From an uncultured Ruminiclostridium sp. (GTDB taxonomy: Bacteria; Bacillota; Clostridia; Oscillospirales; Ruminococcaceae), in assembly GCA_947594425.1 (NCBI GenBank), contig CANQED010000006.1:1-64000 (forward strand): DNA of 64,000 nucleotides, given 5' to 3'. A model generated the notes under the pieces. The model was not told the DNA's origin and searched no databases. It saw only the letters and a list, made by a program, of their open reading frames with translations. A program made the position numbers and the translations under genes. Shown here in pieces: positions 53,390 to 62,920 of the stretch; position 1 is the stretch's first letter; each line of letters starts with the position of its first letter.

Positions 53390-55111
53390 ATGAAACTCGA
53401 AAAGCTGGTAGGCGACCGATTTAAAGAAAGGCCCTCCGACTGTCAGATAGACAGCCACGCAATTATGGTAAGAGGAGGGTATATAAAATACGTCGCAAAC
53501 GGCGTATTCTCGTCCTATATGCCGCTAAGGAGAATTACCAAGAAAATAGAGCAGATAATCCGTGAAGAAATGGACAAGATCGACGGTCAGGAGGTGCAGT
53601 TCCCCGTTGTTATGCCCGCGTCGCTGTGGGAGGAGTCGGGGAGATATACCTCGGTAGGAAGCGAGCTGCTGCGCTTTACCGACCGCAACGGCAGCAAAAT
53701 GCTGCTCGGTATGACCCACGAAGAGGCGGCGGTGCATTTAGTCCGCGAGTACGGTCAGAGCTATTCAAAATATCCGTTTATGATATATCAGATACAGACA
53801 AAGTTCCGCGACGAGGCGCGCCCGAGGGGCGGACTTATCCGCGTGCGCGAATTTACCATGAAGGACGCGTACTCTTTCCACACCTCGCAGGAGGACTTAG
53901 AGCAGTATTACGCTAAATGCCACAAGGCATACGAAAACGTCTACCGCCGCGCGGGAGTGCCCGAGGTCATCTCGGTAGCCTCAGACTCGGGTATGATGGG
54001 AGGAAGTATATCCCACGAGTTTATGCTGCTAACCCCCGTGGGCGAGGACAGCATAGCGATATGCGAGGAGTGCGGCTACAGCGCTAACGTCGAGGCGGCG
54101 CAGTGCCTGTACGACGGGATAAGCACTCTCGAAAACACCGAGCTGCAAAAAATACACACCCCCGACAAGCACACCATTGAGGACGTGTGCGAATTTCTCG
54201 GCAGCTCGCCGCAAAAGAGCGTCAAGGCGGTAGTATATCAGAAGAACCTTGACGACAGGTATGTGGTGGTATTCATTCGCGGCGATTTAGACGTAAACGA
54301 GACAAAGCTGCACAACCGCCTCGGCGAGGATTTTCACCCCGCGGTGATAACCGAAGAATGCGGGCTGCACGCGGGATTTATCGGACCCGTGGGGCTTGAC
54401 GCTGACTGCGATGTGTTTTACGATAGATCGCTTGAGGGTATGCACGGGCTTGTTTGCGGGGCAAACGAGGACGATTATCACTATATCGGCTTTTCATGCG
54501 CCCGCGACGCGGATATTAAAGAATACGGCGATTATGCGAAGATATCCGACGGCGCTGTCTGCCCTAACTGCGGGAAGCATTCTATCAAGGTCTCGCGCGG
54601 CATAGAGGTAGGAAACATATTCCAGCTCGGTACAAAATATACAAAGACTATGAATATGACCTATCTTGACGCAAACGGAGAGTCGCATTATCCGATAATG
54701 GGCTGCTATGGTATAGGCGTAGGCAGACTTGCGGCGTCGGTATGCGAGGCGCATCACGACGATTACGGTCCTATCTGGCCCATGTCGATAGCTCCGTGGC
54801 AGGTGCATATCTGCGCGGTGCGCTCTGACGACAGCGAGGTAAAGCAGACCGCCGACACGCTGTACGAGCAATTGCAAAACGACAATGTCGAGGTAATGTA
54901 CGACGACCGCAAGGTAAGCGCGGGAGTTATGTTCTCAGACGCGGACCTGCTCGGAATACCACTGCGCGCGGTCATCAGCCCGAGAAATCTAAAGGACGGC
55001 GTGGTCGAGATATCCTCAAGGGACAAGAGCATAAGCGTCAAAATCCCCGTTGCCGAGGCGGCGGCGGAGCTTAAAAAGCTGATAGCACAAATGCTTGATA
55101 TGTATAAATAA
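53390..55111 (+). CDS. proS: Prolyl-tRNA synthetase (bacterial type with editing domain)
   Basis: A 573-residue class II synthetase. Catalytic motifs include TSVGSELLRFTDRNGSKMLLGMTHEE, the FRDEARPRGGLIRVREFTMKDAYSF motif 2 region, and MGCYGIGVGRL motif 3. The YbaK-like editing insert lies between motifs 2 and 3 (about 230-390, with KAVVYQ and CGLHAGFIGPVGL), so mischarged alanine can be removed. The anticodon-binding domain closes the protein. GAAAGGAAG precedes the ATG. It is controlled by the T-box just upstream. Confidence 0.95.
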   Translation: MKLEKLVGDRFKERPSDCQIDSHAIMVRGGYIKYVANGVFSSYMPLRRITKKIEQIIREEMDKIDGQEVQFPVVMPASLWEESGRYTSVGSELLRFTDRNGSKMLLGMTHEEAAVHLVREYGQSYSKYPFMIYQIQTKFRDEARPRGGLIRVREFTMKDAYSFHTSQEDLEQYYAKCHKAYENVYRRAGVPEVISVASDSGMMGGSISHEFMLLTPVGEDSIAICEECGYSANVEAAQCLYDGISTLENTELQKIHTPDKHTIEDVCEFLGSSPQKSVKAVVYQKNLDDRYVVVFIRGDLDVNETKLHNRLGEDFHPAVITEECGLHAGFIGPVGLDADCDVFYDRSLEGMHGLVCGANEDDYHYIGFSCARDADIKEYGDYAKISDGAVCPNCGKHSIKVSRGIEVGNIFQLGTKYTKTMNMTYLDANGESHYPIMGCYGIGVGRLAASVCEAHHDDYGPIWPMSIAPWQVHICAVRSDDSEVKQTADTLYEQLQNDNVEVMYDDRKVSAGVMFSDADLLGIPLRAVISPRNLKDGVVEISSRDKSISVKIPVAEAAAELKKLIAQMLDMYK

Positions 55112-55128
55112 ACATTTAGATACAACAC

Positions 55129-55154
55129 TGCCCCGTGTACTAAAACACGGGGCA
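55129..55154 (+). terminator. Terminator of proS
   Basis: A perfect 10-bp stem (55129-55138 with 55145-55154) and 6-nt loop, then AATTTTATA, just before the convergent ptsI stop. Confidence 0.75.
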
Positions 55155-55158
55155 AATT

Positions 55159-56775
55159 TTATACTATCTTAGTCTCATCTACAGTGCCTATCGTCTTTCT
55201 CACATCCAGTACGGACGAGAGCGACACGCTGAAATTGCGGACATTAAAGCCGAGCAGGGTCGGCAGCAGCTCAAGGTCGGCGGCAGCCTCGCCGCATATC
55301 CCCACGCGCGTGCACTCTTTATCACAGCAGGCGATTATGTGCCGTATAGCTCTGAGCACCGCGGGCTGATACGCGTTGCAAAGGCTGCGCATTTCCCTGT
55401 CCTGTCGGTTAGCCGCCATAACATACTGCGTAAGGTCGTTTGTGCCTATGCTGATAAAGTCTACTTCCTTTGCGATAAGGTCGGCGGTAATGCAGGCGGC
55501 CGCTGTTTCCGCCATAGCGCCTATCTGTATATCGGGGTTAAAGGGTATCCCTCTATTTGAAAAATCTACGCATATCTCGCTTATAAGCTCTTTTACCTGC
55601 CTTATCTCCTCGACGGTGCTGACCATAGGTATAAGTATGCGGACATCTCCGTAAACGCTCGCGCGCAGTATCGCGCGCAGCTGCACCTTAAACAACTCTA
55701 TATTCTTAAGGCAATATCGTATTCCTCTTAAGTCAGAATGCGGGTCTATCGTCTTTTCAAGGCAGGAGGGTATCTTATCCGCGCCTACGTCGAGCGTGCG
55801 TATCATTACCATCTTGCCGTCCATTATCTCGGCGGTCTTTTTGTATGCGGAAAACTGCTCGTTTTCTCCGGGAGGAAACTGCCTGTCCATAAATAAAAAC
55901 TCGGTGCGAAACAGCCCTATCCCGTCGCAGTTGAGTGCCTTTGCCTGGACTGCCTCCTCAGGGTCGACTATATTTGCGGCAAGCCCGATACGCTTTCCCG
56001 AGGCGGTATAAGTGGGCTTGTCCGCATATTCTGCCAAAGCGAGCTGCATACGTTGGTACTCCGCCGCCTTTTGCTCATACTCCGCCTTTGTCTTATCGTC
56101 GGGATTGGGGATAATTATGCCGTTTGTGCCGTCGACTATGACAGTATCCCCGCTGCTTATCATATCGGCTATGCCCTCTACGCTGAGCACCGCGGGTATA
56201 CCCACGGCGCGGGCAAGTATAGCGGGGTGCGAGGTATACCCTCCGTTAGCGGCGGCGACCGCGCATACATTTCTCTTATCAAGTCCGAGCGTCATGGACG
56301 GGGTCAGCGTGTCGGCAATAAGTATCACGCTATCCTTTTGCTCGGGCTGTACCTCTTCACGATTTTCGAGCAGTCTGAGCATAACGTTGCGCACGTCGTC
56401 CATATCGGCGGTGCGCTGGCGAATAAGCTCGCTCGGCGACATCATAAGCACGCGCGAAAAGGTCTCGCACGCCGATATCACCGCCATCTCCGCGCTGCTG
56501 CCGCCCGCGAGCAGACGCTTTATCTCCGCGTCCATATACGGGTCTTTAAGTATGTAGGCGTGCCACGTCATTATTTCTCTTTCATCGTCTGAGCGCGTCC
56601 TGTCCTCGGCGATAATGCGGGTGCGCTCTTCAAATCTTTTAGCGGCATTATTATACCGCGCAAGCTCCTTATCGGGCGAGCAGCCGCTTTTTTCACCGGA
56701 TACGACGGGTTCTCCGCGTATTACCTCGGCTTTGCCCACGGCGTAGCCCTTTGAACAACCGATACCGTTAAGCAT
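55159..56775 (-). CDS. ptsI: PTS enzyme I (phosphoenolpyruvate-protein phosphotransferase)
   Basis: A 538-residue enzyme I. It moves phosphate from phosphoenolpyruvate to HPr, driving sugar uptake by the PTS. The phosphorylated His is in GGYTSHPAILARAVGIPAV. The PEP-binding domain has GIGLFRTEFLFMDR, PSCLEKTIDPHSDLRGIRY, RILIPMVSTVEE and DFISIGTNDLTQY, with CGEAAAD near the end. It lies 42 bases after fruK in the same direction. The C-terminus is slightly short compared with the usual 570 residues but includes all motifs. Confidence 0.95.
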   Translation of the reverse strand: MLNGIGCSKGYAVGKAEVIRGEPVVSGEKSGCSPDKELARYNNAAKRFEERTRIIAEDRTRSDDEREIMTWHAYILKDPYMDAEIKRLLAGGSSAEMAVISACETFSRVLMMSPSELIRQRTADMDDVRNVMLRLLENREEVQPEQKDSVILIADTLTPSMTLGLDKRNVCAVAAANGGYTSHPAILARAVGIPAVLSVEGIADMISSGDTVIVDGTNGIIIPNPDDKTKAEYEQKAAEYQRMQLALAEYADKPTYTASGKRIGLAANIVDPEEAVQAKALNCDGIGLFRTEFLFMDRQFPPGENEQFSAYKKTAEIMDGKMVMIRTLDVGADKIPSCLEKTIDPHSDLRGIRYCLKNIELFKVQLRAILRASVYGDVRILIPMVSTVEEIRQVKELISEICVDFSNRGIPFNPDIQIGAMAETAAACITADLIAKEVDFISIGTNDLTQYVMAANRQDREMRSLCNAYQPAVLRAIRHIIACCDKECTRVGICGEAAADLELLPTLLGFNVRNFSVSLSSVLDVRKTIGTVDETKIV

Positions 56776-56817
56776 AACAGTTCACCGTGTTTCCGTGCGG
56801 AAACAGCTCTCCTTTCG

Positions 56818-57732
56818 TCAGTGGTGCGGCGCTGTCTTACGATACAGCTCATATATATTTTCCTTTTCGGGCAAAGCGTCGGAGAACGCCGCCGCGCTGC
56901 CCGCCGATACGCCCAAAATAAGCGCCTCGGACAGGCTCAGCCCGCTCTCTGCCCCCGCGATAAATCCCGCGAGCATACTGTCCCCCGCTCCGACGGTGTT
57001 TTTTACCTCTCCCTTTGGCGCGGGGCAAAATTCCGCCCTGCCGTCCTCGGTATACAGCATACCGCCGTATTCTCCCATAGATACAAGCACATTGCGCGCG
57101 CCGAGCTTTTGCAGTCTTTCGGCGGCGCGGATAAGGTCGTCCTTATTGCAAAGCTTCTCCCCCGCCGTCTCTTCAAGCTCGATGTGGTTGGGCTTAATGA
57201 CAAACGGGCGGTATTTTAACGTCCTAAGCAATAATTCACCCGTGCAGTCTACGGCAAAGCGTATCTTCTTCTCACTTAGGCGGGACATAATTTTTTCGTA
57301 TATATCACGGGGCAATGAATTTGGTATACTTCCCGCCAAAATCAGCATATCCCCCGCGCACAGCCTGTCGAGCCTGTCATAAAGGGCGACAAGCGCGCTG
57401 TCGGGTATATCCGCACCCTGTCCGTTTATCTCCGTGACAACATCTGTACGAACCTTGACGTTTATCCTGGTAAGCCCGCTGTCAAGGCGGATAAACTCCG
57501 CCGCTATCTCCTGCTCTTTAGTCAGCCGCTCGAGAATATCCCCCGTAAACCCCGCCGCAAAGCCGAGCGCGATATTATCCGCCCCGAGCCGCGTCAGCAC
57601 CGACGATACGTTAAGCCCCTTTCCGCCCGCGGCAAATTCTTCGCCCTTACTGCGGTTCACACCGCCTATATTAAGCTCTCCGGGGTGCATATAATAATCA
57701 AGCGCAGGATTTAGCGTCAACGTGTATATCAT
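56818..57732 (-). CDS. fruK: 1-phosphofructokinase (PfkB family)
   Basis: A 304-residue PfkB-family sugar kinase. The N-terminus YTLTLNPALDYYM, the GGKGLNVSSVLTRLG motif and the C-terminal KNTVGAGDSMLAGF (anion hole and catalytic Asp) are as in FruK. It phosphorylates fructose 1-phosphate made by a fructose PTS; tagatose-6-phosphate kinase is a less likely alternative. The link with ptsI supports FruK. ATG 57732 has GGAG seven bases upstream and is preferred to the TTG directly before it. Confidence 0.9.
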   Translation of the reverse strand: MIYTLTLNPALDYYMHPGELNIGGVNRSKGEEFAAGGKGLNVSSVLTRLGADNIALGFAAGFTGDILERLTKEQEIAAEFIRLDSGLTRINVKVRTDVVTEINGQGADIPDSALVALYDRLDRLCAGDMLILAGSIPNSLPRDIYEKIMSRLSEKKIRFAVDCTGELLLRTLKYRPFVIKPNHIELEETAGEKLCNKDDLIRAAERLQKLGARNVLVSMGEYGGMLYTEDGRAEFCPAPKGEVKNTVGAGDSMLAGFIAGAESGLSLSEALILGVSAGSAAAFSDALPEKENIYELYRKTAPHH

Positions 57733-57763
57733 CAAAATTCTCCTTGATCTGTTCTATATCTTT

Positions 57764-57792
57764 ATAATAGCACTATTTTGGCAATTTGTAAA
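57764..57792 (-). promoter_or_regulatory. Promoter of fruK-ptsI
   Basis: Minus strand TTTACA (57787-57792), 17-bp spacer, TATTAT (57764-57769). Confidence 0.72.
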
Positions 57793-57881
57793 GAGGTTTT
57801 GTTAAATTGCACGAGTTTTTGTGCATAATGCATAACTAAAAAGATACACACTCCCGCTAAGTCGGTAATCGCCGCTTTAGG

Positions 57882-58028
57882 TCACTGGCGGATATATATG
57901 CCCTGCTCCTCGAGGTAGTCCTCAAGCTCCTGCTTCATATCCCATATTTTTTCTTCTTTTTCGCTGACAGACTTATTCTGCTCGTCAACGGATTTTTGGT
58001 TTTGGTTCTTTTGCTTTTCGTCTTTCAT
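57882..58028 (-). CDS. Small hydrophilic protein, 48 residues
   Basis: Minus strand ATG 58028 to TGA 57882. The ribosome site GGGAGGTAAG ends a few bases before the ATG and is as strong as any in the window. The product starts MKDEKQKNQNQKSV and ends EDYLEEQGIYIRQ. It is Lys/Glu/Gln-rich with no Cys, and is probably a single helix or coiled coil. I recognise no family. It sits after the terminator of the GGDEF/EAL gene and before fruK, so it needs its own promoter or read-through. Confidence 0.65.
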   Translation of the reverse strand: MKDEKQKNQNQKSVDEQNKSVSEKEEKIWDMKQELEDYLEEQGIYIRQ

Positions 58029-58052
58029 GATCTTACCTCCCGAAAAACACAA

Positions 58053-58078
58053 AAAGGGGTCAGCTTACCGACCCCTTT
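58053..58078 (-). terminator. Terminator of the GGDEF/EAL gene
   Basis: AAAGGGGTC (58053-58061) pairs with GACCCCTTT (58070-58078); the minus strand continues TTTTTGTG. Confidence 0.78.
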
Positions 58079-58092
58079 GTCTTAAAAACACT

Positions 58093-60375
58093 TTAATCCT
58101 TACTTTCAAGGATATTCTTCTCAAAATCTTCGCACGGCATAGGCTTTGCAAAGAAGAAGCCCTGCGCCATATCACAGCCTAGCGAGCGCAGCAGCTGTGC
58201 CTGCTCGTCGGTCTCTATGCCCTCGCAGATAGTCTCCATACCAAGCGAACGCGCCATTTTGATAACATAGCCTATAATATCGTTTGCGCGCTGATTATTT
58301 GTTTCGGTAAGGAACACGCGGTCGATCTTAAGTACGTCGGCGGGCAGGTCTTTCAGCATATTTAGTGACGAATAGCCCGAGCCGAAATCGTCTATCGAAA
58401 TATGAAAGCCGTAGCTCTTAAGCTGTCTGAACACGTCTACCAGCACGTCGAGCGAGTCATAAGCCGCGCTCTCGGTAATCTCTATCTCGATACACGACGG
58501 TGATACTCCGTGTGCGGCACATATCTCGCTTAGCTTGTCCACAAAACCCGGGTCGCGCAGATGTACTCGCGACATATTTACCGAAATAAGTATCGGGGGT
58601 ATCCCCTCGTTTTCCCATTTCTTTAATCGGCGGCAGACCTGGTCGAGAATGTAATAATCAAGCTTTATTATAAAGCGGTTCTTCTCAAAGAGCGGGATAA
58701 ACTTGCCGGGCGGGATTACGCTGCCCTTTCTTATCCACCTTACCAGAGCCTCCGCTCCGGTCAGCCGCGCGGGGCCGACAAGCGAGAATTTAGGCTGTAG
58801 GTATAGGGCAAACTCGTGGGTGTCGAGAGCGTTTTGCATCTCGTTTTCTATCGTCTTTTCCTCGCGCAATGCCTCTGTCATAGCGTTTGAGTAAAACGCC
58901 CAGCTGCCTTTCTCGCGGTATTTTACCGTGTGGCGGGCAACGTCGGCACAGTCGCCCATTCGCCTTATCGACATATTTCTGTCCACTATTTTATATATGC
59001 CGAATGAGAGCACCGGCACATAGTCGGCAAACTCATAGCTTACCGCCGAGATTATCTTTTTTATCCTGTCTATGGTATCGGTATCATCCTTATATGAAAG
59101 CAGGATAAAGAAGTTGTCGGAGCTTACGCGTGCAAAGGTCTCTCTGTCCAAAAGACTGCGGTTGACGGTCTGCGCTACTACCTGTAATACGCGGTTGCCC
59201 TCGGCGTGACCGAACATATCGTTTATGACCTTAAATCTGTCTATATCAAAGCTTACAAGGCAGTATCTGCGATAGCTCCTTTGCAGCAGCTCCTTAGCTA
59301 TCTCCTCAAATCTGCCGTAGGTGTTAAAGCCCGTCACGCTGTCGATATACGCTATAGCACTGAGCCTCTCGTTAGACACCTTGAGCTTTTTGACGGTGAC
59401 CCTTATCGTGATAAAGAAAAGCAGGGTTATTATCGCGATAATGATAAGGAATATTATAAACAGCCTCAGCACTCCGTTAGTGTACCTGCTGAGATTAGAC
59501 AGCAGAGCGTCCTCATTGTATATCGCCGCATAGTGAAGATCCGAATCTGACTTTAGGTCCGAATAGTACACGACATAATTATTACCGTCTATGCTTGCTC
59601 TAAACGAATTAGTAACGTCACTCTTGGAAAAGTCGTCAATAAGCGTATTGCGTGTGCTTTCTTCGGCAGCCAAAACTATATTGCTGTCGAAAAATTTAGC
59701 GTCGTCGTCGGGCTGAACGCCCTCGGGCAGCACCTTTGCACCGCTTGATATAATAGTGCCGTCGCTGCTTATTATACAGCCGTAGGCGCGGTGCGTGTCG
59801 GAATTTATCGTGATGTTTAATTCGTCCGAATAATACCCCGCCTCGCGCATACATGCTACCACGCCTATTATCTCATCATTATTGTAAATAGGCGAGGCGA
59901 TAACGTTTACCATTTTTTGGTCGGGAGTGCTGTATATCGGCTGAGAAAAGCAGGTATTGCCCTCCATTGCACTTTTAAAATATTCGCGCGATGAGACATT
60001 TATATCCTCGCCGCGATAAGAAATTGCCGTACCGTCGGGCTCGACGATGATAATATTCAGCATTTCGTTATTGCGCGACAGCTGCTCGAGCTTTGAATTT
60101 AAGGTATCGCGGCTGTTCTCGCGATAATCAGGGAAAGCCGAGGCTATATTTTTCGCGAGCCCAAGCTCGTCATTTATAAGATTATCTACATATACGGCTT
60201 TATTCGCCGTAACTTCATACGTATAGTCATTAGTAGCGGAATTGACCTGAGTAAATACATTGTACATAAACACCGATCCGACGATTACAAACACAGCGAT
60301 TGCTATAATTATAAGAGTCGAGAACAATATCTGCTTCTTTTCATAGCTGCGTTCTTTGGCGGCGTTTTTGCTCAT
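58093..60375 (-). CDS. Membrane GGDEF-EAL protein, probable c-di-GMP phosphodiesterase
   Basis: A 760-residue protein. Two membrane segments (ILFSTLIIIAIAVFVIVGSVFMY and VLRLFIIFLIIIAIITLLFFITI) frame a periplasmic Cache-like sensor domain. The GGDEF domain has SSDNF in place of GGDEF, so cyclase activity is not expected. The EAL domain keeps EALVRW, ISVNMSR, EIEITES, DDFGSGYSSL, KIDRVF and CEGIET, so c-di-GMP hydrolysis is likely. ATG 60375 is chosen because AAAGGAG precedes it. Monocistronic, with its own promoter. Confidence 0.93.
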   Translation of the reverse strand: MSKNAAKERSYEKKQILFSTLIIIAIAVFVIVGSVFMYNVFTQVNSATNDYTYEVTANKAVYVDNLINDELGLAKNIASAFPDYRENSRDTLNSKLEQLSRNNEMLNIIIVEPDGTAISYRGEDINVSSREYFKSAMEGNTCFSQPIYSTPDQKMVNVIASPIYNNDEIIGVVACMREAGYYSDELNITINSDTHRAYGCIISSDGTIISSGAKVLPEGVQPDDDAKFFDSNIVLAAEESTRNTLIDDFSKSDVTNSFRASIDGNNYVVYYSDLKSDSDLHYAAIYNEDALLSNLSRYTNGVLRLFIIFLIIIAIITLLFFITIRVTVKKLKVSNERLSAIAYIDSVTGFNTYGRFEEIAKELLQRSYRRYCLVSFDIDRFKVINDMFGHAEGNRVLQVVAQTVNRSLLDRETFARVSSDNFFILLSYKDDTDTIDRIKKIISAVSYEFADYVPVLSFGIYKIVDRNMSIRRMGDCADVARHTVKYREKGSWAFYSNAMTEALREEKTIENEMQNALDTHEFALYLQPKFSLVGPARLTGAEALVRWIRKGSVIPPGKFIPLFEKNRFIIKLDYYILDQVCRRLKKWENEGIPPILISVNMSRVHLRDPGFVDKLSEICAAHGVSPSCIEIEITESAAYDSLDVLVDVFRQLKSYGFHISIDDFGSGYSSLNMLKDLPADVLKIDRVFLTETNNQRANDIIGYVIKMARSLGMETICEGIETDEQAQLLRSLGCDMAQGFFFAKPMPCEDFEKNILESKD

Positions 60376-60439
60376 TTTCTCAGCTCCTTTCCGCGAGCAT
60401 AATTTGTTCACAAATGAACCTTTTGCCCCATTTTAATAT

Positions 60440-60468
60440 ATTATAACATCTTTTTAAATATATTGCAA
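60440..60468 (-). promoter_or_regulatory. Promoter of the GGDEF/EAL gene
   Basis: Minus strand TTGCAA (60463-60468), 17-bp spacer, TATAAT (60440-60445). Confidence 0.8.
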
Positions 60469-60532
60469 GTGTTAATTTAGTGAAAAATTAAAATACTTAA
60501 CGATAATTGTTTTTTGCCGATACATTTACCCC

Positions 60533-60561
60533 TTGCAAAACTAATAAAAAAATGCTATACT
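60533..60561 (+). promoter_or_regulatory. Promoter of ychF
   Basis: TTGCAA (60533-60538), 17-bp spacer, TATACT (60556-60561), about 36 bp before the start. Confidence 0.78.
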
Positions 60562-60597
60562 TTCAAGAGAAGATAAAAACGAAAGGAATAACAGTAT

Positions 60598-61692
60598 ATG
60601 AAATTAGGTATGGTAGGGCTGCCAAACGTCGGCAAGAGCACATTATTCAATGCGCTTACCAACGCGGGCGCGGAGTCGGCTAACTATCCGTTTTGCACCA
60701 TAGAGCCGAATGTCGGCATAGTGTCCGTCCCCGACGAGCGGTTAGACAAGCTCGCCGAGATGTACCACCCCGAAAAATTTACCCCCGCTACCCTCGAATT
60801 TGTCGACATAGCAGGTCTTGTAAAGGGCGCGTCAAAGGGCGAGGGGCTGGGCAACAAGTTTCTAGCCGACATACGCGAGGTAGACGCGATAGTACACGTT
60901 GTCAGGTGCTTTGAGGACGAGAACATAATACACGTCGACGGCTCGATAGGCGCGGCTCGCGATATAGAGACAATAAACCTCGAGCTTGTGTTCTCGGATA
61001 TAGAGATAGTACAGCGCAGACTTGACAGACAGAAAAAGCAGATGAAAGGCGACAAATCGCTCGCGGCGGAGGTAGACCTGTTAGAAAGGCTGCTCTCTCA
61101 CCTCGAGGAGGGAAAATCGGCACGCGCGTTTGACTTCACCGAGAGCGAGGCGGAAATAATACGCACCGTCCCGCTGCTGTCAAATAAGCCCGTCATATAC
61201 GCCGCTAATATGTCGGAGGCGGACTTTACCGGCGATATCGAGAAAAACGAGCAATATTTAGCTGTAAAGAATATCGCCGAGCTCGAGCACAGCGCGGTGC
61301 TTCCGATATGCGCGCAAATTGAGGCGGAGATAGCGGATATGGACGACGAGGACAAGCAAATGTTCCTATCCGAGCTAAATCTTGAACAATCGGGACTTGC
61401 AAGGATAATTAAGACAGGATACGCCCTGCTCGGGCTTATCTCCTATCTTACGGCGGGACCTCAGGAGGTAAGGGCGTGGACGATAACCAAGGGCACTAAG
61501 GCTCCCAAGGCGGCGGGCAAGATACACACCGACTTTGAAAAGGGCTTTATCCGCGCGGAGGTGGTGTCCTTTGACGACCTTATGGCGTGTGGAAATATGG
61601 CCGCCGCTAAGGAAAAGGGACTGGTACGGCTCGAGGGCAAGGACTACGTTATGCAGGACGGCGATGTGGTACTGTTCAGATTTAACGTATAA
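60598..61692 (+). CDS. ychF: Obg-like ATPase YchF
   Basis: A 364-residue P-loop NTPase of the OLA1/YchF type: GLPNVGKSTLFNALT (G1), switch DIAGLVKGASKGEGLGNKFL, and NMSE in place of the NKxD box, which explains the ATP preference. The C-terminal TGS domain includes LISYLTAGPQEVRAWTITKGTKAP. It binds ribosomes and affects stress responses in other bacteria. GAAAGGAA precedes the ATG. Length is normal. Confidence 0.95.
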   Translation: MKLGMVGLPNVGKSTLFNALTNAGAESANYPFCTIEPNVGIVSVPDERLDKLAEMYHPEKFTPATLEFVDIAGLVKGASKGEGLGNKFLADIREVDAIVHVVRCFEDENIIHVDGSIGAARDIETINLELVFSDIEIVQRRLDRQKKQMKGDKSLAAEVDLLERLLSHLEEGKSARAFDFTESEAEIIRTVPLLSNKPVIYAANMSEADFTGDIEKNEQYLAVKNIAELEHSAVLPICAQIEAEIADMDDEDKQMFLSELNLEQSGLARIIKTGYALLGLISYLTAGPQEVRAWTITKGTKAPKAAGKIHTDFEKGFIRAEVVSFDDLMACGNMAAAKEKGLVRLEGKDYVMQDGDVVLFRFNV

Positions 61693-61745
61693 TATGAACG
61701 TATAGCCTTTATTCCCAAAAATACGCAAAAAATTAAAAAAAGCAC

Positions 61746-61774
61746 TTGACTTTCGGCTCGCGGTTTGATATAAT
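61746..61774 (+). promoter_or_regulatory. Promoter of the rplU-prp-rpmA cluster
   Basis: TTGACT (61746-61751), 17-bp spacer, TATAAT (61769-61774). Confidence 0.85.
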
Positions 61775-61781
61775 ATTTTTG

Positions 61782-61858
61782 CCGCTTGTTTAGGGTAGGC
61801 TAAGTGAACGCTGTGACGTTCCACCCAAAACAGCGAGATTTTAAAAAGAGGTATTTAT
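61782..61858 (+). promoter_or_regulatory. Probable ribosomal protein L21 leader
   Basis: The 77 nt between the promoter and rplU contain short pairings (for example CGCTGTGACG with nearby AACAGCG) and lie where Firmicutes carry the L21 autoregulatory leader. Assignment rests mainly on position. Confidence 0.45.
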
Positions 61859-62164
61859 ATGTACGCAATCATTGAGACGGGCGGAAAGCAGTACCAAGTT
61901 AAAGAGGGCGACGAGATATTCGTTGAAAAGCTGGACGCCGAGGGAGAGATCACCTTTGACAAGGTGATAATGGTAGGCAAGGACGACGGCGCTGTAGTCG
62001 GCACTCCTTATGTAGACGGCGCAAGCGTTAAGGCATCGCTCATTAAGAACGGCAAGGGCAAGAAGATAACGGTATTCACCTACAAGCCCAAAAAGTCGAG
62101 CAAGCGCACCATGGGTCACAGACAGCCCTACAGCAAGGTAAAGATAGAGGCAATAAACGCCTAA
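61859..62164 (+). CDS. rplU: 50S ribosomal protein L21
   Basis: A 101-residue protein starting [18 protein letters not shown], with the C-terminal block [19 protein letters not shown] that binds 23S rRNA. Full length. AAAGAGG precedes the ATG. It heads the conserved rplU-prp-rpmA-obgE order of Firmicutes. Confidence 0.97.
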   Translation: MYAIIETGGKQYQVKEGDEIFVEKLDAEGEITFDKVIMVGKDDGAVVGTPYVDGASVKASLIKNGKGKKITVFTYKPKKSSKRTMGHRQPYSKVKIEAINA

Positions 62165-62168
62165 GGCG

Positions 62169-62495
62169 ATGATAAACGCAGTCTTTACCGAGAAAGACGG
62201 TCGTCTGACAGGGTTTACCCTGACGGGACATTCTTCTTTAGCCGAGCATGGACAGGATATAGTCTGCGCGGGCGTATCGAGCGCGCTTATGCTCACGATA
62301 AACACGATAACCGACTTTATCAAGGCTGACGCCGAGGTAGACGCCGATCCCGATAAAGAGGGTTATGCCTCGCTTAAGCTGTGCGAGCCGTACAGCGAGA
62401 GAGCGCAGGATATGTTATCGTCGTTTTACGCGCATTTGGGCGTTATTAAAGAAGAATACGGGCAGATAAAGCTCAGTATCACAAAATCAAGCTAA
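62169..62495 (+). CDS. prp: Ribosomal-processing cysteine protease Prp
   Basis: A 108-residue protease. The catalytic His lies in [11 protein letters not shown] and the Cys in [12 protein letters not shown]. Prp removes the N-terminal extension of L27 in Firmicutes and related bacteria. The gene lies four bases after rplU and just before rpmA, whose product does carry such an extension, so the protease and its substrate are made together. Confidence 0.95.
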   Translation: MINAVFTEKDGRLTGFTLTGHSSLAEHGQDIVCAGVSSALMLTINTITDFIKADAEVDADPDKEGYASLKLCEPYSERAQDMLSSFYAHLGVIKEEYGQIKLSITKSS

Positions 62496-62515
62496 ACAGA
62501 AAGGAAGAAAAAGAA

Positions 62516-62794
62516 ATGATAAGATTAAGTCTTCAGCATTTTGCACATAAAAAAGGTATGGGTTCTACCAAGAACGGACGCGACAGCGAATCCAAGAGGC
62601 TCGGCGTTAAGCGCGCCGACGGTCAGTATGTGCTCGCGGGAAATATTCTCGTTCGCCAGAGAGGAACTCACATCCATCCCGGCAACAATGTAGGACGCGG
62701 TTCCGACGATACCCTGTTCGCACTTGTAAGCGGCAAGGTAAAGTTTGAGCGCTACGACAAAAATCGCAAGCAGGTCAGCGTATACGAAGACTGA
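62516..62794 (+). CDS. rpmA: 50S ribosomal protein L27 with cleavable N-terminus
   Basis: A 92-residue L27. The N-terminus MIRLSLQHF ahead of [15 protein letters not shown] matches the Prp cleavage pattern, with cutting expected after Phe9. The mature N-terminus reaches the peptidyl-transferase centre, so removal is needed for function. The core [29 protein letters not shown] is fully conserved. GAAAGGAAG precedes the ATG. Confidence 0.97.
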   Translation: MIRLSLQHFAHKKGMGSTKNGRDSESKRLGVKRADGQYVLAGNILVRQRGTHIHPGNNVGRGSDDTLFALVSGKVKFERYDKNRKQVSVYED

Positions 62795-62874
62795 AAACAG
62801 CACACCGTATAACATTCTGTATTTTCCCTAAATAATACGGGCTGTGTTTGGTAAACTTATGCACACGACGATAC

Positions 62875-62897
62875 GGGCGGGGAAACTCGCCCTTTTT
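62875..62897 (+). terminator. Terminator between rpmA and obgE
   Basis: GGGCG (62875-62879) pairs with CGCCC (62888-62892), followed by five T. The stem is short, so partial read-through into obgE is possible. Confidence 0.6.
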
Positions 62898-62920
62898 GTT
62901 GTATAGATAAGGAGCGGCAT

